From Thermoplasmata archaeon (lineage in GTDB: Archaea; Thermoplasmatota; Thermoplasmata; Thermoplasmatales; GCA-001856825), in NCBI GenBank assembly GCA_021792355.1, contig JAJYUV010000033.1:1-10266 (forward strand): a DNA stretch of 10,266 nt. The letters run 5' to 3'. The notes beneath the pieces are model-generated. The model ran no database searches and was not told the origin of the DNA. It worked only from the letters and a program-made list of their open reading frames with translations. Of this stretch, positions 1-6,107 are shown piece after piece. Each line of letters opens with the position of its first letter. Positions within the stretch are counted from its first letter, which is position 1. The translations under genes were made by a program, and so were the position numbers.

Positions 1-984
1 ATCCGTTGCCAACTTGTTTCGCAATTCCGAATCAGAAACAACTTTATCAATCGCTTCTATCCACTTTTGTGCCATATTCCCTACCCGAAAACACGGAAGT
101 GTCGCATAGGGAGTGATCTCCGTAGCAATCACCGGATACCCACAGACCCCATATTCCAGAAGTTTCAAATTGGACTTGGCCCGATTGAAATCATTGAGTT
201 CAAGAGGGGCAACCGCCACATCCAGATCCAAATCCGCCAACACCTGATAATATTCCATCGAAGCGACTTTGTTGGCTCCGTCATACCGGACATAATCCAC
301 CGGAGGATGAAATTCAATCCCGTCTCGGGACACTCCCTCGGGAATGAATCCAAAGAAAACCCATTGATACTTCTCTTTCGTCCGGTTGACAACCTCCGTC
401 AAATGGACCAGATCCCCTCCATGAGTCGCTCCCCCCGCCCACCCAATCCGGGGCTTCTCATGGGGAGCCTTAATCTTGATCTGCTGATACTTCTGAATCC
501 CTTCCGCCAGTTCCCGAAGCAGATAATTCGGAATGACTTTGATTTCCTTGATCCCCTTGAACTCCGACTTCATCCGGGATGCCAGAAATTCCGTGGAACA
601 CACCACCCGGTCAATCATCGGAAACACCAATTCCAGCCGCTGACGAAGATCCGGGGGAAACCCTTTCTTATTCGCATTGGAATCGGGAATGTCAATAATC
701 AAATCATCCAGTTCATAAATGAAGAACGCATGGGGAAGAGCATCCCGATAGCGTCTGAGATTCAAAATATGGGAATCGTTATAAATTTGATGAAAGATCA
801 CCACATCGGGAGACAGGGATTTCAATTCCTCATCGGAGAGATAGGCGGAACTCGTCCGGTATCCAATATACCCATGCTTGGAAGCGGCGGCCACAGGCGT
901 GTGAACACGGATATATCCTCTGGCAAAATGGTCGCCGGGATGCAGAAGAACAAAGGGAGAAGTGTAGGTAAAATTCCTGGTCAT
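1..984 (-). CDS. GT-B fold glycosyltransferase, partial (C-terminus beyond window)
   Basis: The gene runs leftward and leaves the window after 328 codons with no stop. It probably transfers a sugar from an activated donor, but donor and acceptor cannot be read from the sequence. The N-terminal half (about 1-165) has the alternating strand pattern of a Rossmann-like lobe and includes YELDDLIIDIPDSN at 90-103. The C-terminal lobe begins near RIGWAGGATHGGDL (179-192), and NRAKSNLKLLEYGVCGYPV (267-285) matches the donor-binding region of GT4-like enzymes, which are common in large phages. ATG 984 is chosen because AAAGGAG lies 7 bases upstream. A phage enzyme of this kind could modify virion proteins, phage DNA or the host surface; the window does not decide which. 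A weak promoter lies upstream at 1024-1052. It points away from the capsid genes, so it belongs to a separate transcription unit. The family call is fairly secure; the substrate is unknown. Confidence 0.8.
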   Translation of the reverse strand, partial: MTRNFTYTSPFVLLHPGDHFARGYIRVHTPVAAASKHGYIGYRTSSAYLSDEELKSLSPDVVIFHQIYNDSHILNLRRYRDALPHAFFIYELDDLIIDIPDSNANKKGFPPDLRQRLELVFPMIDRVVCSTEFLASRMKSEFKGIKEIKVIPNYLLRELAEGIQKYQQIKIKAPHEKPRIGWAGGATHGGDLVHLTEVVNRTKEKYQWVFFGFIPEGVSRDGIEFHPPVDYVRYDGANKVASMEYYQVLADLDLDVAVAPLELNDFNRAKSNLKLLEYGVCGYPVIATEITPYATLPCFRVGNMAQKWIEAIDKVVSDSELRNKLATD

Positions 985-1023
985 CGAGAACTCCTTTAAA
1001 GTGGGTGGAATGTCCTGAAAATG

Positions 1024-1052
1024 AGGGTAGCAAAAGACAAGGAATTGTTCAA
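1024..1052 (-). promoter_or_regulatory. Candidate promoter of the glycosyltransferase gene
   Basis: Read on the minus strand, TTGAAC (1047-1052) is separated by 17 bases from TACCCT (1024-1029). TACCCT is preceded by TGC, giving an extended -10 element. The -10 box keeps only the key first, second and last bases of TATAAT. Transcription would start near 1017, about 33 bases before the ATG at 984. The call rests on position and spacing and is tentative. Confidence 0.3.
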
Positions 1053-1087
1053 TTGGGAAGCGTTCGGCAGGATTTAATCAGGAAAAT

Positions 1088-1105
1088 TAGTTTGAATTCA
1101 AACTA
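1088..1105. promoter_or_regulatory. 18-bp perfect palindrome, possible operator
   Basis: TAGTTTGAATTCAAACTA reads identically on both strands. It is centred about 46 bp upstream of the candidate -35 box of the leftward glycosyltransferase gene, a position where a dimeric regulator could bind. No U-tract follows it, so it is not a terminator. The regulator is unknown. Confidence 0.4.
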
Positions 1106-1471
1106 TCGCCGGGAGATCCCTTTTTTTCTTGGTTCAGTTGCTCCTGAATGTATTTTTCGATTTTTCGTTTCACGAATTTCGAGAGTACATCCTTCGGATG
1201 GCAAGAGGGGGGTGTATTGATGTTGGTTTTTTCCACCCTTTTTTGATCTTTTTATGGATTTTTTGATTTTTTGGGACTTTTTCTGGATCTTTATCCCAAT
1301 TTGGAACAATTGTCCCTGTCGAAAATTGAAATTGGTATTTTTCAGGCGGAAAAAGACAGAGTTCCCCCTTTTTATACCTCAGGGACGTTTCTTAACCCCT
1401 GATTTTGGTGATTGAAATGATTTTTTGGAGATAATTATCTGTTTCTTGAACTTTTTTATTCAGATTTAAGA

Positions 1472-1565
1472 GCTTGGTGTCTCCTTCGGAGCCACCAAGA
1501 GACGTATGTATTCATTCCAACTCATCCCTCACTTCGTGAGGGATTCGTTTCCCTTCATACATACA
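1472..1565 (+). ncRNA. Block of strong stem-loops, possible structured RNA
   Basis: Two structures lie next to each other. The first pairs CTTGGTG (1473-1479) with CACCAAG (1493-1499), and inside it CTCC (1481-1484) pairs with GGAG (1488-1491). The second has an outer stem GTATGTAT (1504-1511) with ATACATAC (1557-1564), which encloses a perfect 9-bp hairpin, ATCCCTCAC (1524-1532) with GTGAGGGAT (1536-1544). The DNA has the same symmetry, so a protein-binding or mobile-element end role is also possible. The strand is nominal because no clear promoter was found. Confidence 0.35.
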
Positions 1566-1745
1566 TCTGCTTTCTTTCTGTGTTTTTTAATACTTCTTTA
1601 CTAAATTTGTTCTCTCAAACATTTAATTTTTTACCATTTTCTAAATCTTTTCATTTCCATTTCCAATATTCACACAAAAAACCCCTGTCAGCGTTCACTA
1701 ACTTCAACGGTTCAACAATGTTCTCACGAACATCGTCTCACATAC

Positions 1746-1764
1746 CGTTTCAGTAAGTGAAACG
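1746..1764. repeat. 7-bp stem-loop
   Basis: CGTTTCA (1746-1752) pairs with TGAAACG (1758-1764) across a 5-base loop. A second small stem-loop, ATGTTC (1718-1723) with GAACAT (1728-1733), lies just upstream. Neither is followed by a U-run, so neither is a terminator. They may belong to the leader of the small ORF at 1847. Confidence 0.4.
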
Positions 1765-1846
1765 TACCATATTTAGAGAATTAAATCAAATTTTAAAATC
1801 TCACTTTTTCATGAAATAATAGAAACTCAATACTGATAAGGGTTTT

Positions 1847-1978
1847 ATGAAATCAAGCGGGAAGCTCCCCAACGCTCCCGAAACTTCCCAACCATCAAAT
1901 TCTCTTGTGTTTCCAAGGATTCTCACGCTGTCAACGGGAATTTCCGGAGGGTTATACGATTTAAATGTTTATTTTTAG
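1847..1978 (+). CDS. Candidate 43-residue small protein
   Basis: This short ORF starts at an ATG preceded by TAAGGG and four T residues, an arrangement like the one before the gene at 9988. It encodes a peptide beginning MKSSGKLPNAPETSQPSN with a more hydrophobic second half, LVFPRILTLSTGISGGLYDL. The stop at 1976-1978 is followed within 85 bases by a hairpin (2005-2031) and a strong terminator (2037-2060), so the ORF and terminator could form one short transcription unit. The peptide matches no family I recognise. An ORF of 43 codons can occur by chance, and no good promoter is visible, so this is a candidate only. Confidence 0.3.
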   Translation: MKSSGKLPNAPETSQPSNSLVFPRILTLSTGISGGLYDLNVYF

Positions 1979-2004
1979 AGAACGGTTTCCGTATCCTTAC
2001 TATT

Positions 2005-2031
2005 GTTCAGGTTCCCCCTCCTTTCCTGAAC
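2005..2031 (+). promoter_or_regulatory. Hairpin with an anti-Shine-Dalgarno-like loop
   Basis: GTTCAGG (2005-2011) pairs with CCTGAAC (2025-2031) and exposes a 13-base pyrimidine loop, TTCCCCCTCCTTT. The loop contains CCTCCTTT, the same order of bases as the 3' end of 16S rRNA that binds ribosome binding sites. It lies six bases before a terminator, a typical place for the exposed seed loop of a small regulatory RNA. Function is inferred from shape and sequence only. Confidence 0.35.
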
Positions 2032-2036
2032 ACATC

Positions 2037-2060
2037 GAGGCCCCTCTTGGGGCCTCTTTT
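2037..2060 (+). terminator. Rho-independent terminator 1
   Basis: GAGGCCCC (2037-2044) and GGGGCCTC (2049-2056) form a GC-rich 8-bp stem with a TCTT loop, followed by TTTTCTTT. It reads rightward and would end a transcript starting somewhere in 1000-2000, perhaps the small ORF at 1847. Confidence 0.8.
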
Positions 2061-2119
2061 CTTTGAGTCTTCACGCCTCTCACACGAAGCGCACCAGAAG
2101 ACTCTTTCTTGTTATCAGC

Positions 2120-2140
2120 TTATCCACCAGGTGTGGATAA
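2120..2140. other. Inverted pair of DnaA-box-like sites
   Basis: TTATCCAC (2120-2127) faces GTGGATAA (2133-2140) across five bases. The right-hand site read on the minus strand, TTATCCACA (2140-2132), equals the classic bacterial DnaA box. The left one, TTATCCACC (2120-2128), differs at its last base. AT-rich DNA lies nearby at 1560-1680. This could be part of a replication origin that recruits host DnaA, or simply an RNA hairpin. Only one pair is seen, which is fewer than a typical origin has. Confidence 0.35.
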
Positions 2141-2191
2141 AGTTAAGGGATCGTCTTTTGGCGATTCCGGTTTACTAGTAAGTGAGGGAGT

Positions 2192-2291
2192 AAGAAGTCT
2201 CTTAAGACTTCTTTGAGTGCGGGGTGTATCCCCGTGAATGGGATTGGGAAATTCCCGGTCGATGGCCCCTGAATCGTTCAGGGGCTTTTTT
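2192..2291 (+). ncRNA. Three-hairpin RNA candidate ending in terminator 2
   Basis: Three perfect stems follow one another: AAGAAGTCT (2192-2200) with AGACTTCTT (2205-2213), CGGGG (2220-2224) with CCCCG (2230-2234), and the terminator stem at 2265-2285. Terminator 1 lies about 130 bases upstream and no ORF lies between, so the second terminator must end either read-through or a separate short RNA. No confident promoter was found. A leader that controls entry into the protease operon is an alternative. Confidence 0.4.
2265..2291 (+). terminator. Rho-independent terminator 2, upstream of the capsid operon
   Basis: GCCCCTGAA (2265-2273) and TTCAGGGGC (2277-2285) form a perfect 9-bp stem with a TCG loop and six following T residues. 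It sits 77 bases before the protease start. The capsid operon must therefore start from a promoter within 2292-2367, or polymerase must pass this terminator by antitermination. Confidence 0.85.
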
Positions 2292-2367
2292 GTGCCAAAT
2301 TTTCATCAATTAATTTTCGTATCCTTTTCTCAAAAAGGGGGATTTAATCCGAAGAGCGGGGAATTAA

Positions 2368-3087
2368 ATGAACGAGTGTCCGTGTCAACGACAGAAAGCG
2401 ATTTATAAGTCTTTGGGGGATTGTAATTCCCGGATGGAGAAATCCGTCATCATCGACTTTCCCGTTTTGATTAAATCCGAGCTTCATGATGAAAAACGTA
2501 TAATTACATTGGAAAGTTCAAATGAGTCTGTCGATGGCGAGGGAGACGTGATTCTCCAAAAAGCCTTGATGGATTCAGCGGACTCTTTTATTGCAAACGG
2601 CCACCTGGATATCGACCATCTTTCCGAGATTGGAAGATCGAGGGGGATAACAAATCCTTCCCAATACATTGTCGGGGTTCCTCTTGAAGTGTTTGATATG
2701 GGGGAGCGGCGGACAGGGGTGAAGGGAGAGTTGTTTCGGAATCCCGATGGCACGTTTGATCCCGACAAGTATCAATACGATATGGTGTGGCATTCCCTTC
2801 AGTTACAGCCTCCGGTTCGGTGGAGGGCTTCGATTTACGGATTCCCGAAATCGGGGATGGTGAAGGATTGCTCGAAAGAGACCTGTGGAGCGACAGGAGC
2901 CACTCGATATCTTGTCGAGGGGTTGGATTGGCGGTCATTGGCGTTGACCAAGAATCCGATGAACGACCAGATCAAGCACGAAGTGAAGATTGTGACGGCC
3001 AAGGCGTATGCGGAGGCGTTTCTTAAACAAGATGATGAATGGGAAGACATTATGGCCTGTTCATTACTGTATTTACTCATTAACTAA
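2368..3087 (+). CDS. Prohead (capsid maturation) protease-like protein
   Basis: It likely cleaves the scaffold, and perhaps the capsid protein, inside the immature head so that DNA can enter. The core starts with TLESSNESVDGEGDVI (47-62), a pattern common in phage head proteases. A candidate catalytic histidine lies in NGHLDIDH (H79 or H84) and a candidate serine in RWRASIYGFP (S155). GLDWRSLALTKNPMN (185-199) matches the usual end of the fold. At 239 residues the length fits the family. The start is uncertain: ATG 2368 has only GCGGGG about 7 bases upstream, the first 22 residues (including three Cys) look unlike the family, and ATG 2434 (M23) is an alternative. The scaffold and capsid genes follow directly, which supports the role. 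The catalytic residues are assigned by pattern only. Confidence 0.72.
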   Translation: MNECPCQRQKAIYKSLGDCNSRMEKSVIIDFPVLIKSELHDEKRIITLESSNESVDGEGDVILQKALMDSADSFIANGHLDIDHLSEIGRSRGITNPSQYIVGVPLEVFDMGERRTGVKGELFRNPDGTFDPDKYQYDMVWHSLQLQPPVRWRASIYGFPKSGMVKDCSKETCGATGATRYLVEGLDWRSLALTKNPMNDQIKHEVKIVTAKAYAEAFLKQDDEWEDIMACSLLYLLIN

Positions 3088-3103
3088 GTATAGGAGTCGA
3101 GCG

Positions 3104-4234
3104 ATGGGTTGGAAGGAGTCTTTTAAGGCGTGGATGAAGACGATGAAGCCGGAAGAGAAGGCACAGTTCAAGAAAGCCACCGAAAAAATGTTTGAAGATG
3201 AAGTCGAGGATCTGTGGTCGGATGAAGCGGCTTCGATGCACAAGGTTCCCGGCAAAGAGGTCATCAATTTCGGTCCCGGTGAATCGGCTTCGGGAAAGGG
3301 TGCCGAAGTGATGGTGGATACCTATTCCCATCCGGCTCCTCAGCAGGCGATTACGGGCGAATATGAGAAACTGGCTCGGGAAATGGGCCGGGGTTTTGCG
3401 GAAGCTCGCAAGGCGGTGGCTCGTCTTTCTAAGAATCAGGAAGCCATCAAGGAAGTTCTGGGATTCCTTCTGAAATCCGAGGAAGAGGACGAGGAGAAGG
3501 AAGAGCGTTCTCATGAGAAGGCCAAGGCTCACATGAAGAAGGCGAAACTGGCCCTTCGGAAAGCGGAGTCGGCGGAGGACGAGGACGAGAAGGAAGACGG
3601 GAAGGATGAAGTCGAGAAAGCCCGGATCAACCTCAAGAAAGCCAAGGAGCTTCTGTTCAAGGCTGAGGAAGAGGGCGAGGATGAGGACGAGGTTGAGAAA
3701 TCCTTCCGTGACCATAAATCCCTTTCCAAGAAACTGAGAGAGGTTGAGTCTTTCATCAAGGAATCTTTCAAGGACTGGGCGGAGGAAGAGGAAAAAGAGC
3801 CCGAGCATAAAAAGTCCGAGGAAGAGAAGAAGAAAGAGGAGAAGGTCGAGAAGACCGAAGGGGAGGAAAAGGGCGACAAGGGCGATCAGGCCGGAAAGCC
3901 TTCCAAGGATGGCAATCAGGACGATGCCGCCGCAAAGTCTGAGGATATCAAGAAGACTGTGGTGGAAATGTTCGATCAGTTGATGGCGCAGAGCCGGGGC
4001 GGGGTTCCGAATTTCACCATTGCCGCCAAAGCCGATCCTCTGGCGTTCGTGAAGTCCAAGCGACAGGCTCTTGAGAATGCCATTCTGGAAGATGACCTCG
4101 ATCTGGACGAACAGGGAAGTGCTGATTCCATCATCATTGCGATGGAAAAAGCTGTCCGTGGCGAATTGGACCAGCATATTGTGAACGAGAAGATCCGTAA
4201 AGCTCCGGCAAAGGTTCAGAGCCTTTTTGCCTAA
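3104..4234 (+). CDS. Scaffold-like highly charged coiled-coil protein
   Basis: This 376-residue protein lies between the protease and capsid genes, the usual place for the internal scaffold that shapes the procapsid and is later degraded. The middle (about 125-260) is almost entirely Glu, Lys, Asp and Ala, so it is predicted to be long helix or coiled coil. It holds two related units, SHEKAKAHMKKAKLALRKA (136-154) and EKARINLKKAKELLFKA (171-187), each followed by an acidic stretch. The C-terminal 95 residues are more ordinary and could bind the capsid protein. ATG 3104 is chosen because AGGAG (3092-3096) lies 7 bases upstream; the frame is open further upstream, to an ATG at 3008 inside the protease gene, but that start lacks such a site. 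The gap to the protease gene is 16 bases. Scaffolds diverge fast, so the call rests on context and composition. Confidence 0.65.
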   Translation: MGWKESFKAWMKTMKPEEKAQFKKATEKMFEDEVEDLWSDEAASMHKVPGKEVINFGPGESASGKGAEVMVDTYSHPAPQQAITGEYEKLAREMGRGFAEARKAVARLSKNQEAIKEVLGFLLKSEEEDEEKEERSHEKAKAHMKKAKLALRKAESAEDEDEKEDGKDEVEKARINLKKAKELLFKAEEEGEDEDEVEKSFRDHKSLSKKLREVESFIKESFKDWAEEEEKEPEHKKSEEEKKKEEKVEKTEGEEKGDKGDQAGKPSKDGNQDDAAAKSEDIKKTVVEMFDQLMAQSRGGVPNFTIAAKADPLAFVKSKRQALENAILEDDLDLDEQGSADSIIIAMEKAVRGELDQHIVNEKIRKAPAKVQSLFA

Positions 4235-4264
4235 CAACCTCTTATTTTGGAAAGGAATTACGCA

Positions 4265-6040
4265 ATGAGTGATGAAATTGTTCTTAATCCTGAACAGGAA
4301 GCGTATATCGCAAAGTCCCGAGCGGACGCTGTGACGAAGGTGATTACCCAGATTGGTTCGATTGGGTCGCCTATCGCTCAGCATCTTTCGGCTTTCTATA
4401 CGGCGGCGGCCAACCCCACGTCCAAAGAGGTTCTGAAAAAGGATCTCGGTCCTTGGGCGGAGGATCAGACTCGTGAAATGAATCTCCGAGCCCGAGCTTT
4501 CCGTCAGAACTCCCGCACCCTTCTGAACAAAGACTTTCCTTCCACCAAGGAAGTCATGAAGGGGAAGGCTCTGGCGAAGGCGGACCTCGATGTTGGGACG
4601 CTGACCAACTTTTCTCAGATCACAGGCGGTCAGGCTCTTGGTTACGTCTCTCTTGATACTCGGATGGCCCGTCAGACTGTTCGACCGGATTCTTTCACCC
4701 TTTATCAGTGCCTTGACAAGTCGATGGCCTATCAGGTTGTCGATTACTGGTCCATTGCTCAGGCCACTGGCGGGGCTCTCCCCGGTTCGGCTTTCGGCAA
4801 CTATTCTTCTGTCAATTCTGGCACGCTGAACACTTCGGCGGGTATTTACGGCCTGAACAACATCACTCTGAAGCTCGCTCTCGATGGACGGGCTATCACC
4901 GTGGCTCTGGCCGCCCAGAACTCCTATGTCGATATTGTGGATCAGGAAAATGCGAACGCCGCCCTGACCGTTCTCAAGTCGGTCAACTGGTCGAATTATT
5001 GGGGGAATCCTACCCTGTATGACGCTCAGTTTACGGGAATTGCCAACGCTGTTCCGACTTCCAATATCTATGACTTCCAGCAGTACAAATCGGATCAGTC
5101 GTCTTCGGGACTGTCCAATCAGCAACTTCTCTTCAACTTCATTTACGAGATTGCGGCCAAGATCACCAGCTTCGATACTTACGGCCATATCACGCACGCT
5201 TTCATGGCTCCCGCTACCGCAGGTGACATGCAGAGCCTCGTGACCAATCTCCTGAACAACCTTGTCAATCCCAACTTTGGAACCGGACCCATTCATGGCG
5301 TGGTCATCAACGGTGACTTGGTGGGAATGAACACCCGCTTTGGAACGGTTCAGTTCCCGGTGGACCTCTTTATTGACGCTCGTGACATTCCGGCTCAGGG
5401 AATCATTGTTAATCCGACTACCGGAACCAACGGAGCCGTTTCCACCATCACAGCCCCGGCTTCTGTGACCGTTGCCGCTTCGACCGGATCTGTTGTGGGG
5501 AGTGACTGGACTTCCAGTTATGTGGCTTCCAGCGGAACTTATATGTACGCTGTGGCGGGTACCGATTCGTCCATGAACGAGTCTCTGCTGACTTATTCGG
5601 CAGTGGCAACCGGAATCCCTGCGGGTGGGTCTTATACTCTGACCATTACCCCCGGTACTTCGAGCAATGCGGTGGCATTCCGTATCTTCCGTTCGGGACT
5701 TGGGTACAACAACACATCTTCACCATCTCCGACTGCTTTCCGCTACATTGGAGATGTGGCCGCTCCCGCTTCCGGGACCGTGACCTTTGTGGACCTTAAC
5801 ACTCATATTCCTGGTTCGACTTCCATCTTCCTTCTGGACCTTGATGATCGGGATGATGCTATCGACTATAGATACCTGCTTCCTCTCACGAGAATTGAAC
5901 TGTTTGCTCAGAACCTGTATATGCCCTGGTGCGTTGCGGCTATTGGTTCGATTCGAGTGAAAATTCCTAGGTTCCACAGCATTATAAGGAATTACACACC
6001 GAATCGTCCTGATTTTGACCCACTTTCTTCTAATATGTAA
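4265..6040 (+). CDS. Major capsid protein (HK97-like) with an inserted Ig/FN3-like domain
   Basis: This protein forms the head shell. It has 591 residues, long for a simple HK97-fold capsid protein. The N-terminal part (1-110) is helical and charged and may act as a delta-like region removed by the protease. The shell core follows. Its end is typical of phage capsid proteins: YLLPLTRIELFAQNLYMPW, then IRVKIPRFHSIIRNY. Residues about 383-520 look like an insertion rich in Thr, Ser, Gly and Ala, with YMYAVAGTDSSMNESLLTY and AFRIFRSGLG, a pattern seen in fibronectin-III or Ig-like domains that project from capsids. ATG 4265 is chosen because AAAGGA (4251-4256) lies 8 bases upstream. The gene is the last of the + strand operon and ends at a bidirectional terminator. 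The capsid role is well supported; the domain type is inferred. Confidence 0.82.
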   Translation: MSDEIVLNPEQEAYIAKSRADAVTKVITQIGSIGSPIAQHLSAFYTAAANPTSKEVLKKDLGPWAEDQTREMNLRARAFRQNSRTLLNKDFPSTKEVMKGKALAKADLDVGTLTNFSQITGGQALGYVSLDTRMARQTVRPDSFTLYQCLDKSMAYQVVDYWSIAQATGGALPGSAFGNYSSVNSGTLNTSAGIYGLNNITLKLALDGRAITVALAAQNSYVDIVDQENANAALTVLKSVNWSNYWGNPTLYDAQFTGIANAVPTSNIYDFQQYKSDQSSSGLSNQQLLFNFIYEIAAKITSFDTYGHITHAFMAPATAGDMQSLVTNLLNNLVNPNFGTGPIHGVVINGDLVGMNTRFGTVQFPVDLFIDARDIPAQGIIVNPTTGTNGAVSTITAPASVTVAASTGSVVGSDWTSSYVASSGTYMYAVAGTDSSMNESLLTYSAVATGIPAGGSYTLTITPGTSSNAVAFRIFRSGLGYNNTSSPSPTAFRYIGDVAAPASGTVTFVDLNTHIPGSTSIFLLDLDDRDDAIDYRYLLPLTRIELFAQNLYMPWCVAAIGSIRVKIPRFHSIIRNYTPNRPDFDPLSSNM

Positions 6041-6053
6041 GTTTTAGAAGAAT

Positions 6054-6090
6054 AGGCAATAAAAAAGCCCCTCCAAAAGAGGGGCTTTTT
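6054..6090 (+). repeat. Direct repeat, left copy (terminator cassette)
   Basis: The 37 bp from AGGCAAT to the T-run match 8342-8378 with one mismatch (A at 6076, C at 8364). The match extends beyond the hairpin into AGGCAAT, so shared folding alone does not explain it. The pair flanks the endonuclease gene and the 120-residue gene. Confidence 0.85.
6061..6090. terminator. Bidirectional terminator between capsid gene and - strand genes
   Basis: GCCCCTC (6067-6073) pairs with GAGGGGC (6079-6085), with six A residues before and five T residues after. It can therefore end the rightward capsid transcript and the leftward transcript of the gene at 6108-6470. An almost identical copy lies at 8349-8379. 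Confidence 0.88.
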
Positions 6091-6107
6091 GTTATATAAA
6101 AACTTGT

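Larger units (their letters stand above)
985..2367. other. 1.4-kb non-coding region rich in hairpins
   Basis: No convincing large gene is visible on either strand between the glycosyltransferase start and the protease start. The + strand is strongly T-rich from about 1212 to 1290 and again around 1560-1680. The region holds palindromes (1088-1105, and AGATAATTATCT at 1429-1440), short stem-loops (1188-1200, 1473-1499, 1524-1544, 1718-1733, 1746-1764), a 43-codon candidate ORF, two rho-independent terminators both reading rightward, and an inverted pair of DnaA-box-like sites. No tRNA or rRNA was recognised. Phage genomes are usually dense, so a gap this long suggests regulatory RNA, a replication origin or remnants of lost genes. 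Confidence 0.6.

Noticed and set aside
67..999. A 310-codon open frame on the + strand
   Set aside because: It lies opposite the glycosyltransferase gene, whose protein has clear family motifs and a good ribosome binding site. The + strand product shows no recognisable domain.
1087..1236. A 49-codon minus-strand ORF with GTG start and a Lys/Glu-rich, coil-like product
   Set aside because: There is no proper ribosome binding site spacing, the DNA is A-rich on that strand, which favours such Lys-rich products, and an in-frame stop lies eight codons upstream. Its last codons lie inside the 18-bp palindrome. It remains possible but unsupported.
1103..1309. A 68-codon minus-strand ORF with TTG start
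   Set aside because: The product is dominated by Lys from a poly-A-rich stretch, and there is no ribosome binding site.
1429..1440. Palindrome AGATAATTATCT as an operator
   Set aside because: It is perfect, but short and made mostly of A and T in AT-rich DNA, so chance is likely. No promoter is visible beside it.
985..2367. tRNA genes or a CRISPR array in the long non-coding region
   Set aside because: I found no T-loop consensus with matching acceptor stem and no regularly spaced direct repeats.
2238..2405. A + strand ORF starting MGLGNSRSMAPE
   Set aside because: It reads through terminator 2 and overlaps the start of the protease gene, and has no ribosome binding site at a useful distance.
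3080..5296. A 738-codon open frame on the minus strand opposite the scaffold and capsid genes
   Set aside because: It spans two well-supported genes and the gap between them. Its product is a low-complexity Leu/Phe/Arg-rich sequence that mirrors the Lys/Glu codons of the scaffold, so it is a shadow of codon bias.
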